This document shows, piece by piece, positions 52,909-63,751 of a stretch of DNA of 64,000 nucleotides; the first letter of the stretch is position 1, and each line of letters starts with the position of its first letter. Both the position numbers and the translations under genes were made by a program. The DNA comes from Pogonophryne albipinna (lineage: Eukaryota > Chordata > Actinopteri > Perciformes > Artedidraconidae): contig JAPTMU010000166.1 in the NCBI GenBank assembly GCA_028583405.1, positions 430,819 through 494,818 on the forward strand, read 5' to 3'. The notes beneath the pieces were generated by a model that ran no database searches, was not told the DNA's origin, and saw nothing but the letters and a program-made list of their open reading frames with translations.

Positions 52909-52965
<57 letters not shown>

Positions 52966-53150
52966 TCTCCACACACACCTGCATCTCCACACACACCTGC
53001 ATCTCCACACACACATGCATCTCCACACACACACCTGCATCGTCACACACACATGCATCTCCAAACACACCTGCATCTCCACACACACATGCATCTCCAC
53101 ACACACATGTATCACCACACACACATGTATCACCACACACACATGCATCT

Positions 53151-53198
<48 letters not shown>

Positions 53199-53242
53199 CT
53201 GCATCGCCACACACACATGTATCTCCACACACACATGTATCT

Positions 53243-53283
<41 letters not shown>

Positions 53284-53402
53284 TCTCCACACATACACAC
53301 ACACACATACACACATGTATCTCCACACATACACACACACCTTCATCTCCACACACACCTGCATCTCCACACACACCTGCATCTCCACACACACATGTAT
53401 CT

Positions 53403-53437
<35 letters not shown>

Positions 53438-53578
53438 TCTCCACACACACCTGCATCTCCACACACACATGCATCTCCACACACACATGTATCACCACAC
53501 ACACATGTATCACCACACACACATGCATCTCCACACACACACACACACACACACCTGCATCGCCACACACACATGCAA
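52231..53578. repeat. compound (CA)n / ATGTATCTCC minisatellite, 1.35 kb
   Basis: Variable CA tracts are joined by catgtatctcca, catgcatctcca, cctgcatctcca or catgtatcacca linkers, about 50 in all. Block repetition is visible, for example catgtatcaccacacacaca pairs at 53105-53140 and 53487-53520. All frames are low complexity (Cys-Val or His-Thr) and not genes. Confidence 0.96.
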
Positions 53579-54114
53579 CACCTGAACACGACTGTTGTGA
53601 TGAAATATTTGCAAAATCTATTTGAAAGCAGAGAAGTCTACGGAGACGTTAGACGTGTTGAATCAATAACTGACACAGATGGGTTCAGGCAGCTGGAAGA
53701 GTGACAGATATACGGGGACACGTCTCAAATGAAATGATGGATGACGGTTCAAATAATCCCCAATGTGTTTAGTGTATGTAGAACAAACCTCCTTTGCCTT
53801 AAATATCCAGCTCTGCGGATCAAGATGTTGGGTGTTATTTAATGTGTCATGTAAGATGACAGTATGGCCTTAATCTGGTATCCTTAGAATTCAAAATAAC
53901 ATTCTAGAGAAAGGTCCAAGAGGCAGTTTGCCCAGAGTATCGACTGGGATGGTAAAAATACTTGGATAAAAGTGATGACTAAGTTGTTTAAAATGTGTTA
54001 AACGGGATGACTAAAGCCCTTTATCTCCTCCCATCATACCCGTGCCCCCCAATGCTGGCCTGCACCCAGTCTGTAATGGGATTAGTGGGTCTCTCACACA
54101 CACACACACACTCT
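53579..54114 (+). other. intronic, nothing recognised
   Basis: No coding or repeat family assigned. Confidence 0.5.
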
Positions 54115-54645
54115 CACGCACACTGTATTAAAGCAGAGTGTTGCTATAGGCCTCGGTGTTGGGGGGTGGGATGCAGCCGGGTTGGCATGAAGTACACACA
54201 CACACACACTCACACACACACACACTCTCATACACACACACAAACTAACACACACACACACACTGTATTAAAGCAGAGTGTTACTATACAGGCCTCGGTC
54301 TCGGGGGGTGGGATGCAGCCGGGTTGGCATGAAGTACACTCACACACACACACACTCACTCACACACACACTCACACAAACTCTTAACACACACACTTTA
54401 TTAAAGCAGAGTGTTGCTATAGGCCTTGGTTTTGGGGGGTGGGATGCAGCCGGGTTGGCACGAAGTACACACACACACTCACACACACACACTCTCATAC
54501 ACACACACAAACTAACACACACACACACACTGTATTAAAGCAGAGTGTTAATATACAGGCCTCGGTCTCGGGGGGTGGGATGCAGCCTGGTTGGCACGAA
54601 GTACACTCACACACTCACACACTCTATATTAAAGCAGAGTGTTGG
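54115..54645 (+). repeat. ~135-bp tandem repeat with CA linkers, 5 units
   Basis: Units start tgtattaaagcagagtgttg at about 54124, 54263, 54397, 54530 and 54625, then ggcctcggt, ttggggggtgggatgcagcc and gggttggcatgaagtacac, then CA/CTCA linkers. Units 2 and 4 share ATACAGG and TCTCGGGG, so they form dimers. One isolated unit lies at 21044-21118. Confidence 0.93.
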
Positions 54646-55230
54646 CAGCGAGACCCTCTGATACAAATCAGGATCTTTGGTGATGGATCCCGGTCTGACA
54701 GAGGGTCTTTGTGCTCCCCTCTCTCACATTTACACTCTGCCAGGTCCTCTGTTTCCCTCTCGAGGAACAACAAAAGGAGCGCTTCTTTATAAGAGTGTTA
54801 TCCGCTTAACGCTGATATATGTTGCCTCTCCACACCTGTCCCACAACTCAACGTCAGCCGTGTTTGTCTTTCTGTGTTGGCGTGGTTACTCAAAAACAGA
54901 AATGCATTACACATTACTGGATACCTTTCAAAATAAGTACTTTACTAAATGACTCACTGCACTATACTCACTTTACCTTTAGTTACTTCACAGATGAAGG
55001 ATGTGAAATATAATCAAGTGTTAAATCAGTCTTTAGTTCCACCTGGAGTAAATCCACCAGCTACCCTGCAGTCTACAAAGCCATTCAAACTAGCTGCACC
55101 TTCACCAGCTTTGAGAACACTTTCATGATCAATCATTATAAAACATATCATATATATTATTCTGAAATGGACCAATCTGCACAACGACTACTTTTACTGT
55201 CTTTCACTATATTTTGATGAGAATACTTTT
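54646..55230 (+). other. intronic, start of 33-bp element copy D near 54880
   Basis: From about 54880 (agtactttactaaatgactc, ctttagttacttcacagatg) the sequence resembles the body of the element family seen at 44985-45180. Earlier sequence unassigned. Confidence 0.5.
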
Positions 55231-55234
55231 CTAC

Positions 55235-56408
55235 TTTCACTTGAGGAACATTTTGAATGCAGGACTTTTACTGTGACAGAGTATTCCTACACTCTGGTAC
55301 TTCTACTTTTACTCAAGTACAAGATCTGAGTACTTCTACTTTTACTCAAGAACAAGATCTGAGTACTTCTACTTTTACTCAAGAACAAGATCTGAGTACT
55401 TCTACTTTTACTCAAGTACAATACCTGAGTACTTCTACTTTTACTCAAGTACAAGATCTGAGTACTTCTACTTTTACTCAAGTACAATACCTGAGTACTT
55501 CTACTTTTACTCAAGTACCAGATCTGAGTACTTCTACTTTTACTCAAGTACAAGACCTGAGTACTTCTACTTTTACTCAAGTACAATACCTGAGTACTTC
55601 TACTTTTACTCAAGTACAAGATCTGAGTACTTCTACTTTTACTCAAGTACAATACCTGAGTACTTCTACTTTTACTCAAGTACATGATCTGAGTACTTCT
55701 ACTTTTACTCAAGTACAATACCTGAGTACTTCTACTTTTACTCAAGTACATGATCTGAGTACTTCTCCTTTTACTCAAGTACAAGACCTGAGTACTTCTA
55801 CTTTTACTTACGTACAAGACCTGAGTACTTCTCCTTTTACTCAAGTACAAGACCTGAGTACTTCTACTTTTACTTAAGTACAAGACCTGAGTACTTCTCC
55901 TTTTACTCAAGTACAAGACCTGAGTACTTCTACTTTTACTCAAGTACGTGATCTGAGTACTTCCACTTTTACTCAAGTACAAGATCTGAGTACTTCTACT
56001 TTTACTCAAGTACAAGATCTGAGTACTTCTACTTTTACTCAAGAACAAGATCTGAGTACTTCTACTTTTACTCAAGAACAAGATCTGAGTACTTCTACTT
56101 TTACTCAAGAACAAGATCTGAGTACTTCTACTTTTACTCAAGAACAAGATCTGAGTACTTGTACTTTTACTCAAGTATGATATCTGAGTACTTCTACTTT
56201 TACTCAAGTACACGACCTGAGTACTTCTACTTTTACTCAAGTACAAGATCTGAGTACTTGTACTTTTACTCAAGTATGATATCTGAGTACTTCTACTTTT
56301 ACTCAAGTACACGACCTGAGTATTTCTACTTTTACTCAAGTACAAGATCTGAGTACTTGTACTTTTACTCAAGTATGATATCTGAGTACTTCTCCACCTC
56401 TGTATGTA
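55235..56408 (+). repeat. 33-bp minisatellite (copy D), ~33 units
   Basis: Leader aacattttgaatgcaggact and cctacactctggtacttcta, then 33-bp units with AGATCTGAG, ATACCTGAG and AGACCTGAG variants. Near the end three ~99-bp trimers (TACTTGTAC, AAGTATGATATCTGAG, ACACGACCTGAG) repeat at 56157-56390. The right end tgagtacttctccacctctg is the family terminus. Confidence 0.95.
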
Positions 56409-56944
56409 TCTCTGTTTGTTCACGAATACCCTCACATATATCTCTAAAGATTTGAAGCCCCAGCAGAAAAGCTTCCACTTGGACGCGGTGCAGATTAGTC
56501 GTAGAAACAAAGTGTGTCAGAAGAGAAGCGCTTCAGCGTCTGGATGCCAAGCTGCAGCGATGCCAGAGAATCACACCCTGGAAACGGCTCGCAGGCGTGC
56601 AGCCATTAAAGCGGCACTCAATGATCTCTTTGTTCTTTCTCTGTGTGCAAGCTCTTTGGATCTGATTGTAAAAATACAGCGCCTGCATGTATTGGATGTG
56701 TGCACAGTCAGGTGTGTGTGTGCAGGACTGAACGTTGTCGAGTGTTACGTTGTTTTTCTTTTATTGTGTTCATGTGAATGCAATATGTGTGTAAATCTCC
56801 ACCATAAAGCTGTATGGAGTGATCATAAAACGCTACGAGCAAAGCTATTAACTTCAAATCAGCTTTTCTTGGCAAAAACACCACATTCCTTTCATGTGTG
56901 ACATTTCAAAAGCAGATTTATACTTTCCTGTTGTGATGTGTTAT
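56409..56944 (+). other. intronic, nothing recognised
   Basis: An open frame at 56404-56901 begins inside the repeat and shows no recognisable domain. Confidence 0.5.
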
Positions 56945-57816
56945 AGAGTGGTGCGGGGAGGACGTGTTTCTTTGTTGGACCCTGAAGGCAGCATCTCCTG
57001 GTCCAATGGGATTTCTCCATTGGATTATTAATCTTGTTTATGATATTTACACGTTTAGTTCAGCATGATATCTGAAGTAAAAATCTAACGTTGGGCTATA
57101 AAGGAACTACAGCACGGTCACATGACTTCACGTCACCACCGCTAAGCTAAAGGTGGCTAATGTTGGGCTATATAGGAACTACAGCACGGTCACATGACTT
57201 CACGTCACCACCGCTAAGCTAAAGGTGGCTAATGTTGGGCTATAAAGGAACTACAGCTCGGTCACATGACTTCACGTCACCACCGCTAAGTTAAAGGAGG
57301 CTAATGTTGGGCTATAAAGGAACTACAGCACGGTCACATGACTTCACGTCACCACCGCTAAGCTAAAGGTGGCTAATGTTGGGCTATAAAGGAACTACAG
57401 CACGGTCACATGACTTCACGTCACCACCGCTAAGCTAAAGGAGGCTAATGTTGGGCTATAAAGGAACTACAACATGGTCACATGACTTCACGTCACCACT
57501 GCTAAGCTAAAGGCGGCTAATGTTGGGCTATAAAGGAACTACAGCACGGTCACATGACGTCACCACTGCTAAGCTAAAGGCGGCTAATGTTGCGCGTGAT
57601 GACGTTTAGTCGTCTCATTTAGACTCTTGTTAGCAACCTCTGTTTTTAAATCCACCAGTGGGGTATTTACTGACGTATTTCATGTCGTAGAACAAAAGTC
57701 TCTTCTGTGTTAACCACAGGCCAAACACACATTTATAAAACACTTCAAGGCAAGAGAACAGGAAGTGCAAACATGCCTCTAACTTCAGGGTTTAGGAATC
57801 ATTCCTGCACCACTCT
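56945..57816 (-). mobile_element. TIR element with 72-bp array, copy 7 (both ends intact)
   Basis: It starts agagtggtgcggggaggacg and ends aatcattcctgcaccactct. The TIRs pair over about 12 bp and TA lies immediately outside GAGTGG on each side. Array at 57085-57590, then the usual gatgacgtttagtcgtctca and accagtggggtatttactga. The best reference copy in the window; it ends 95 bp before exon 8. Confidence 0.9.
57085..57590 (-). repeat. 72-bp minisatellite, ~7 units
   Basis: Same unit, inverted. The final unit is shortened by loss of TTCACG, giving catgacgtcaccactgc and creating a full palindromic TGACGTCA, the CRE consensus. Confidence 0.95.
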
Positions 57817-57911
57817 ATTGCTGCTGCATCCCTTGTGTAACAGGAACTCATGTGTTCTCGCTCTCTGCATCTCTCTCCACTCTCCTCTAATAGAAATGTC
57901 TGTGTTGGCAG

Positions 57912-58087
57912 GGAGTCCCCGAGCTACAGCCTCCGCGCTGCACTTCCCGTCTCCCTCCATCATCCAGCAGTCCAGCCCCTACTTCACCCACCCCACCATC
58001 CGGTACCACCACCACCCGGGACAGGACCCCCTGAAGGAGTTCGTGCAGTTCGTCTGTGCCGACGGATCAGGGCAGTCATCCGGACAG
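57912..58087 (+). CDS. nfix: nfix exon 8 (176 bp), core of proline-rich transactivation domain
   Basis: The acceptor is tgtgttggcag ending at 57911 and the donor is cag|gtaagg at 58088. It reads [40 protein letters not shown] and [18 protein letters not shown], close to identical with mammalian [16 protein letters not shown] and the [24 protein letters not shown] block are NFI-X signatures. The exon enters in phase 1 and ends in phase 0. It lies 95 bp after a copy of the TIR element carrying a 72-bp array. Confidence 0.97.
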
Positions 58088-58775
58088 GTAAGGACGTTTA
58101 AACTGTAGCTGCACATGTGTCGCACCTCGCATGCCTTCGAGTTGCAGGATTCTTCCTTCTGGTTATAGTGTTTGATGCAATTAGCAATTATAGTGATTAT
58201 AAAACAGAAAGTAGAAGAACATCATACAAAGGTTTATTGCAGAGTATTGTATATTTGTGCATTCATAAACACAGTAGGAGTTAAGTTGTAAAATAAGAGG
58301 TAACAATTAAAAAATATATTATAACATTACAAAATAAGACAAAATGTTCAAATATGAGTGATTAACAATTAACTGTAAAAAATGTGAGTGTATATATATA
58401 AGCATATTAGTGCTGAAATGTGATATGGAAGCTACAATAATTATTATCATTAGCAACCTAATAATACACTTTGACAACTACTGTTCTTGGTGTCAAAATG
58501 TACTAAGGAATTTATAGCATTGGAATTTTACTTTGAAAAACGTTTTGTCTAATTTATCGTGGTTTGATTTCCCCTTTTTGAAATTCAGAAAAATTCACAT
58601 GTTCTGATGTTTTCATCTCAAGTTTGGTTTGTTGGATCCAGTGGAAAAAATCTAATTTAAAGAATTGGTTTGAATTTATATATTAGATTTGGATTGATCT
58701 GAATTTGAACCTACGTTTTCCGAGTTATTGTTAAATATGTTTTGAATTTGTAAACCTGAGAACAAACTTGAAATA
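58088..58775 (+). other. intron 8, AT-rich, nothing recognised
   Basis: No element or coding recognised before the foldback MITE. Confidence 0.5.
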
Positions 58776-59193
58776 GAGAGGCGAAGTCCCGCCCTTCTAC
58801 TTCCGCTCCATGGGACCTTATTTCGGAAAAAGTATGTATTGAAGTCAATGGAGAGAGAAAGATTATCTTTCGATCCCGTTTGAATTGTGCCACGAATTAC
58901 ACACATGATGTTTGTCAAACTTAAAAAATGATTTCCATGTCAAAAAAGTCAGTTTGTCGTAAAACTGTTGAAATATAAGACTATGAAAAATACGCAACTA
59001 GAAAGACTACAAATCCCGGAGTCCCGGTCCCGCATGCTGGCTCTCACGGAACCGACTAACTCCCCTTGTGTGTTCAAACGGGTTTTAGGATAGAAAGATA
59101 ATCTTTCTCTCTCCGTTGACTTCAATACATACTTCTTCCAAAATCAGGTCCCATGGAGCTCCACCGGAAAGGGAGGGACTTCGCCTCTCGATG
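58776..59193. mobile_element. foldback MITE with ~105-bp inverted repeats
   Basis: The left arm (agaggcgaagtcccgccctt, ctccatgggacctta, agtatgtattgaagtcaatg, gagagagaaagattatcttt) is mirrored by the right arm (aaagataatctttctctctc, cgttgacttcaatacatact, ggtcccatggagctc, agggacttcgcctct). The loop is about 200 bp. Arms are roughly 85-90% similar by eye. Transcribed within intron 8 it would form a long hairpin. Confidence 0.88.
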
Positions 59194-59960
59194 GACTTTT
59201 GAAATCTGAGAATTCAAAGGAATGCAAACCACAGAAAAAATTCAAATACTTCCAATGTTATGTTTGCTTAAATTTCAAAATAAAAGCGCTCAAGGTGAAC
59301 ACAGAAACACACCTCACAAGTAAACACGTCAGACATTTGTTTACTCAGTCAGTCTACAAATCTTTGTATTGTCTTGTCAATGTAATTTTTACTGTTTCAG
59401 ACCCCAACGTTTTTCCCTTCCTCACCTTTTTCTTATTTTTTATTTATATTTCGCTCCACCAAACCCCCTCAGAAGTTCTCATCAGAGTGAATCAGTCACA
59501 GAAACCTCCCGTCCTGTGTTGTTGTTCCATCGTGTTTCTGTTTCCATCTCTAGCCGATTTCACTCGGAGTTTGGTTGTTTGGTGCTGGTATCGTTGGTGG
59601 TGTTGTGCTTGTGTAGACGAGTCCCATGGTTTTTTGATTTCTTGCCATCTTCTTGGACAAACCCAGTCAATAATGTGCTCACTTCCCTCCTCCTCCACCC
59701 ACCACGGACCCCCTGCTGTGGAGCCTCTCACCTCCCTCTCAAACCCCGTGGTGATTATTATTTGTCACACCTCCATAAAAGATCTACATACATAATTCCT
59801 TTGGTTGTTTTTTCCCACCTTCCTCCCTCTTTTCCACCATCCCCTCCTTCCGTCATGGATATTTTTTTGGAGCTCCTGAGCCGCGTCCATTTCTTTTTCC
59901 ATCCCGTTTTTTTGCGGATTGTCGCATGTCGTCCTCCTGACCCTATTTGTGTGTCTGCAG
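59194..59960 (+). other. intron 8 end, pyrimidine-rich
   Basis: From about 59380 long T/C-rich text leads to the exon 9 acceptor. Several AG acceptor-like sites occur (for example gtttcag at 59394-59400) but no NFI-like coding follows. Confidence 0.55.
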
Positions 59961-60108
59961 CCAAACGGGAGCGGCCAGAGCAAAATGCCGGGCTCCTTCT
60001 TGCTGCCTCCACCTCCCCCAGTGGCCCGCCCAGTGCCCCTCCCCATGTCCGACTCTAAACCCAACAGCACGCCCCCCGACGGCGGACTCTCCTCGCCCGC
60101 ATCTCCGT
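59961..60108 (+). CDS. nfix: nfix exon 9 (148 bp), proline-rich segment
   Basis: The acceptor is gtgtctgcag ending at 59960 and the donor is t|gtaagt at 60109. It reads [40 protein letters not shown] and GGLSSPASP, matching [33 protein letters not shown] followed by a variable Ser/Pro/Thr segment. It enters in phase 0 and leaves in phase 1. Skipping would shift the frame, which in mammals yields alternative NFI C-termini (family knowledge). The upstream pyrimidine-rich intron from about 59400 has several acceptor-like sites with no recognisable coding. Confidence 0.96.
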
Positions 60109-60500
60109 GTAAGTGACCCCGCAGAGACAAAAACCAAACCGACAACAAAAATCCCCGAAACCCTCTCCAGTGAAAAAAAGACCCCTCCTGCCATTGTTCT
60201 TCCTTACAACTTCGTGCCCATCATGTTCCTGTTTATCCAACATCTCACCCTCCGTTAACCGTGGGAAGCTAATGGAAACCCGCACAGGACAAACTGTGGA
60301 GCTCAGAGTAGATCAATGACACGTGTTTATTTTATAACGGACTCCTGTGGTGCTCCTCAGGGCTCTGTATTGGGACCCCTCAGTTTGAGTCCATTCTGTG
60401 TTGAGGAAACTGCAAAACCAACCAAGTTCTTTCATTTCATGATGGACTCACTAGCAAACCTTACAAATAGATTGACTTATTGTTAGTTGTGAAGAGCACA
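60109..60500 (+). other. intron 9, first part, nothing recognised
   Basis: Positions 60330-60380 (ttttataacggactcctgtg, gtgctcctcagggctctgta) recur at 61195-61245, bracketing the TIR element 60501-61124; perhaps an old duplication. Confidence 0.5.
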
Positions 60501-61124
60501 AATAGAGTGGTGCAGTGATGAGTCCTGAAACCCACAAAATACATTTTACCACTTCAGGTTCCTTGGTCATGAAGTCAATGGTCTCTTGAACGTGTTTTTT
60601 GAACGCCAAGCCTAAAATAAGGAAATAACAAGCTGAAGATTCAAGGCTTTATTATCATGTGCTCATTAGCTACAGTGTAGATATGTCAATGAAAAACTGA
60701 AGTCACAGGCTCCTCCAACAGAGCAACATGAATATAGGACATAAAACAGATTGTGCGAGAGAATGTTTTGAGTTGTGCAAGTTAATACAAATAAAATAGA
60801 AATAGTGCAAGAACAGTCTATATACAAGTAAATGGAATGTGAGATTCTAACATTTAGTTCTAATTTGAAAACAGGGGTTGCGAACAAGTGTCTAAATGAG
60901 ACGACTAAACGTCATCACGCCCAACATTAGCCGCCTTAAGCTCAAAGATCATAAAGTGGTGTGAATATGTGGAGATTATCATAAACGTGTGTTGGCCAAA
61001 AAGTGTTTTTCTTGCAATATACAGAAATGTAATTAGCGGAATACCATGGCTTTTTGTCAAGTTAGCCCTTGCGATGCTAACATTCGGGTTAACATTCAAA
61101 AATGATCCCTACACCACTCTATTT
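60501..61124 (+). mobile_element. TIR element, copy 8, no array, with nested insertion
   Basis: It starts tagagtggtgcagtgatgag, ends gatccctacaccactcta. Interior keeps aacaagtgtctaaatgagac, gactaaacgtcatcacgccc and one partial unit aacattagccgccttaagct. A ~230-bp insertion (about 60630-60862) separates the terminus from the rest. Confidence 0.85.
60630..60862 (+). mobile_element. nested retroposon-like insertion
   Basis: gattcaaggctttattatca, tgtgctcattagctacagtg and acaggctcctccaacagagc, ending AT-rich, resemble a common teleost retroposon 3' region. It interrupts copy 8. Confidence 0.55.
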
Positions 61125-62235
61125 AGGGCACCTCTGCTATGGAAACCTGTACAGGACTTTCTGTGGATCTCAGAGTAGATAAAGACTAGATATATTTTAT
61201 AACGGACTCCTGTGGTGCTCCTCAGGGTTCTGTATTGGGCCCCATCAGTTTATGTCCATTTTGCGTTGGGGAAACTTCACAACCAACCCAGTTCCTTTTA
61301 TCCCATGATGGACTAATTAGCCAACTTCAGAAATGTATGTTGAATATTTATTGAGTCTTACTTACGTAAAGAGCCCACATTTAGGGCAGTTAAGTTATTT
61401 CTACTCCGAAACACTCCAGTAGAAATTGGGACGCTGATGGAAAGGATTTAGTTATACTTGTTTTTGGTTATTAGTATGTTTTTTGTGATTGTTAAGATGG
61501 ATAGGGTGTATTTTTAAGATCCAGTCGTGGGGCTTTTCTCACAACACCTGTGATAGGAGGGGCACTGGATGGAGCACCTTTTTGTTTTTGTAGCTTTCTT
61601 TTAAACCTAGTGTTTGCGTTTTACCCCCCAGTCAGCGTGTCCAAGTCTTTTATGTCTTATGTATGTTATTCCAGTTCTTAGAAACACATGGATACTGTAT
61701 ATGTCCGTAAATTCTCCTTCTCTCTGTCTCTCTTCTTCTTGTCCTGCCTCCTTTTCCTCCACACAAACACATAAGCCTACACACTGCAATCCCTCAGTGA
61801 GTTTCAGAAGCTGGAGTCCGTTGGGTACCGAAGAACTGCCCTAAATTTGTCAGAAGCTTTGATGCCAGTGGGTTTTTAAAGTCCCTGACTGATCCCTCAA
61901 TGTCAGGATCCTAGTGTGATCAATCACTTCAAACTGAGCTCATCAGCGGGATTTAATCACTCAGGGAAATCTAAGTTTGCATATTAGACACTTGTCCGTT
62001 GAGTTTTGATGACCTCAATGCAATATATCAGTACTTTCTGTTTTAGTAAATTAATTTATCACAAGGATTATAATCCATTAAGTTTACTGTATGCTATACT
62101 TTCTTAATGGAAAGTTTGACCCTTTTTTTCCTGGCATGAGTTACCACTAAATATACGATATATATGAAGTAGCCTAGCTTAGCATAAAGACTGGAAACGG
62201 ATAAACAGCAAGCCTGGCTCTGGTCAAAGGTAACA
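61125..62235 (+). other. intron 9 middle; fragment of GCTAAGCTAAGC family at 62165-62235
   Basis: 62172-62230 (agcctagcttagcataaaga, ctggaaac, gcaagcctggctctgg) belongs to the family at 38225 and is abruptly joined to the 72-bp array. CT-rich tract at 61718-61765. Nothing else recognised. Confidence 0.5.
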
Positions 62236-63440
62236 GTAGTAGCGGTGGTGACGTGAAGTCATGTGACCGTGCTGTAGTTCCTTTATACCCCAACATTAGC
62301 CGCCTTTAGCTTAGCGGTGTTGACGTGAAGTCATGTGACCGTGCTGTAGTTCCTTTATAGCCCAACATTAGCCGCCTTTAGCTTAGCGGTGGTGACGTGA
62401 AGTCATGTGACCAAGCTGTAGTTCCTTTATAGCCCAACATTAGCCATCTTTAGCTTAGCAATGGTGACGTGAAGTCATGTGACCGAGCTGTTGTTCCTTT
62501 ATAGCCCAACATTAGCCACCTTTAGCTTAGCGGTGGTGACGTGAAGTCATGTGACCGAGCTGTAGTTCCTTTATCGCCCAACATTAGCCATCTTTAGCTT
62601 AGCGATGGTGACGTGAAGTCATGTGACCGAGCTGTTGTTCCTTTATAGCCCAACATTAGCCACCTTTAGCTTAGGGGATGTGAAGTCATGTGACCGTGCT
62701 GTAGTTCTTTTATAACCCAACATTAGCCCTCTTTAGCTTAGCGGTGGTGACGTGAAGTTATGTGACCGTGCTGTAGTTCCTTTATAGCCCAAGATTAGCC
62801 TACTTTAGCTTAGCGGTGGTGACGTGAAGTCATGTGACCGTGCTGTAGTTCCTTTATACCCCAACATTAGCCGCCTTTAGCTTAGCGGTGTTGACGTGAA
62901 GTCATGTGACCGTGCTGTAGTTCCTTTATAGCCCAACATTAGCCGCCTTTAGCTTAGCGGTGGTGACGTGAAGTCATGTGACCGAGCTGTAGTTCCTTTA
63001 TAGCCCAACATTAGCCATCTTTAGCTTAGCAATGGTGACGTGAAGTCATGTGACCGAGCTGTTGTTCCTTTATAGCCCAACATTAGCCACCTTTAGCTTA
63101 GCGGTGGTGACGTGAAGTCATGTGACCGAGCTGTAGTTCCTTTATAGCCCAACATTAGCCATCTTTAGCTTAGGGATGGTGACGTGAAGTCATGTGACCG
63201 AGCTGTAGTTCCTTTATAGCCCAACATTAGCCATCTTTAGCTTAGGGATGGTGACGTGAAGTCATGTGACCGAGCTGTTGTTCCTTTATAGCCCAACATT
63301 AGCCACCTTTAGCTTAGCGGACGTGAAGTCATGTGATCGTGCTGTAGTTCTTTTATAGCCCAAGATTAGCCCTCTTTAGCTTAGCGGTGGTGACGTGAAG
63401 TCATGTGACCGTGCTGTAGTTCCTATATAGCCTAACGTTA
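62236..63440 (+). repeat. 72-bp minisatellite, ~16-17 units, with ~8-unit higher-order duplication
   Basis: The largest 72-bp array. Marker variants repeat in the same order: ctttataccccaacattagc at 62280 and 62851 (571 bp apart), ttaggggatgtgaag at 62671 against ttagcggacgtgaag at 63314, and gtagttcttttat at 62701 and 63344 (643 bp apart). The second block has one extra 72-bp unit. Confidence 0.93.
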
Positions 63441-63600
63441 ATATGTGGAGATTATCCTGCTGAACTAAACGTGTAAGTATCATAAATGTTGAGAATATTT
63501 TCTGCAATAATCCAAAACCACATGGAGAAATGTCCCATTGGACCAGGTAGATGCTGCCTTCAGGGTCCATCATAGAAATACGTCCTCCCTGCACCACTTT
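62236..63600 (+). mobile_element. TIR element with 72-bp array, copy 9 (left end lost)
   Basis: The array starts mid-unit at cggtggtgacgtgaagtcat, directly after a fragment of another family, so the left terminus is missing. The right end is intact: gatgctgccttcagggtcca, aatacgtcctccctgcacca then ctt. It ends 59 bp before exon 10. Confidence 0.85.
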
Positions 63601-63659
63601 GTTTCTATTCCTTTAAACCACCAGCTCCCTGACCTTTTGTCTCTCCTCTGTTCCTCCAG

Positions 63660-63751
63660 CATACTCCACGCCAGGCGCCTCAGCTTCCAACAGGTTTGTC
63701 GGCATCGGATCACGGGACAACAACTTTCTGAACATCCCGCAGCAGACGCAG
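63660..63751 (+). CDS. nfix: nfix exon 10 (92 bp), penultimate
   Basis: The acceptor is ctgttcctccag ending at 63659 and the donor is cag|gtagag at 63752. With the split Ser codon it reads YSTPGASASNRFVGIGSRDN and NFLNIPQQTQ, matching NFIX FATTGASSANRFVSIGPRDGNFLNIPQQSQ. It ends in phase 0. The known terminal residues (SWFL/SWYLG) must come from a last exon beyond the window. It follows the largest 72-bp array, whose element ends only 59 bp before the exon. Confidence 0.95.

Noticed and set aside
52073..53704. Very long His-Thr or Cys-Val frames
   Set aside because: Translations of a CA/ATGTATCTCC minisatellite; no coding signal.
56404..56901. 165-codon frame after the 33-bp array
   Set aside because: Starts in repeat sequence, has no recognisable domain and no phase-compatible splice sites with nfix.
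59199..60058. Overlapping open frames across intron 8 and exon 9
   Set aside because: Only 59961-60108 has NFIX identity and proper borders; the rest is pyrimidine-rich intron read in chance frames.
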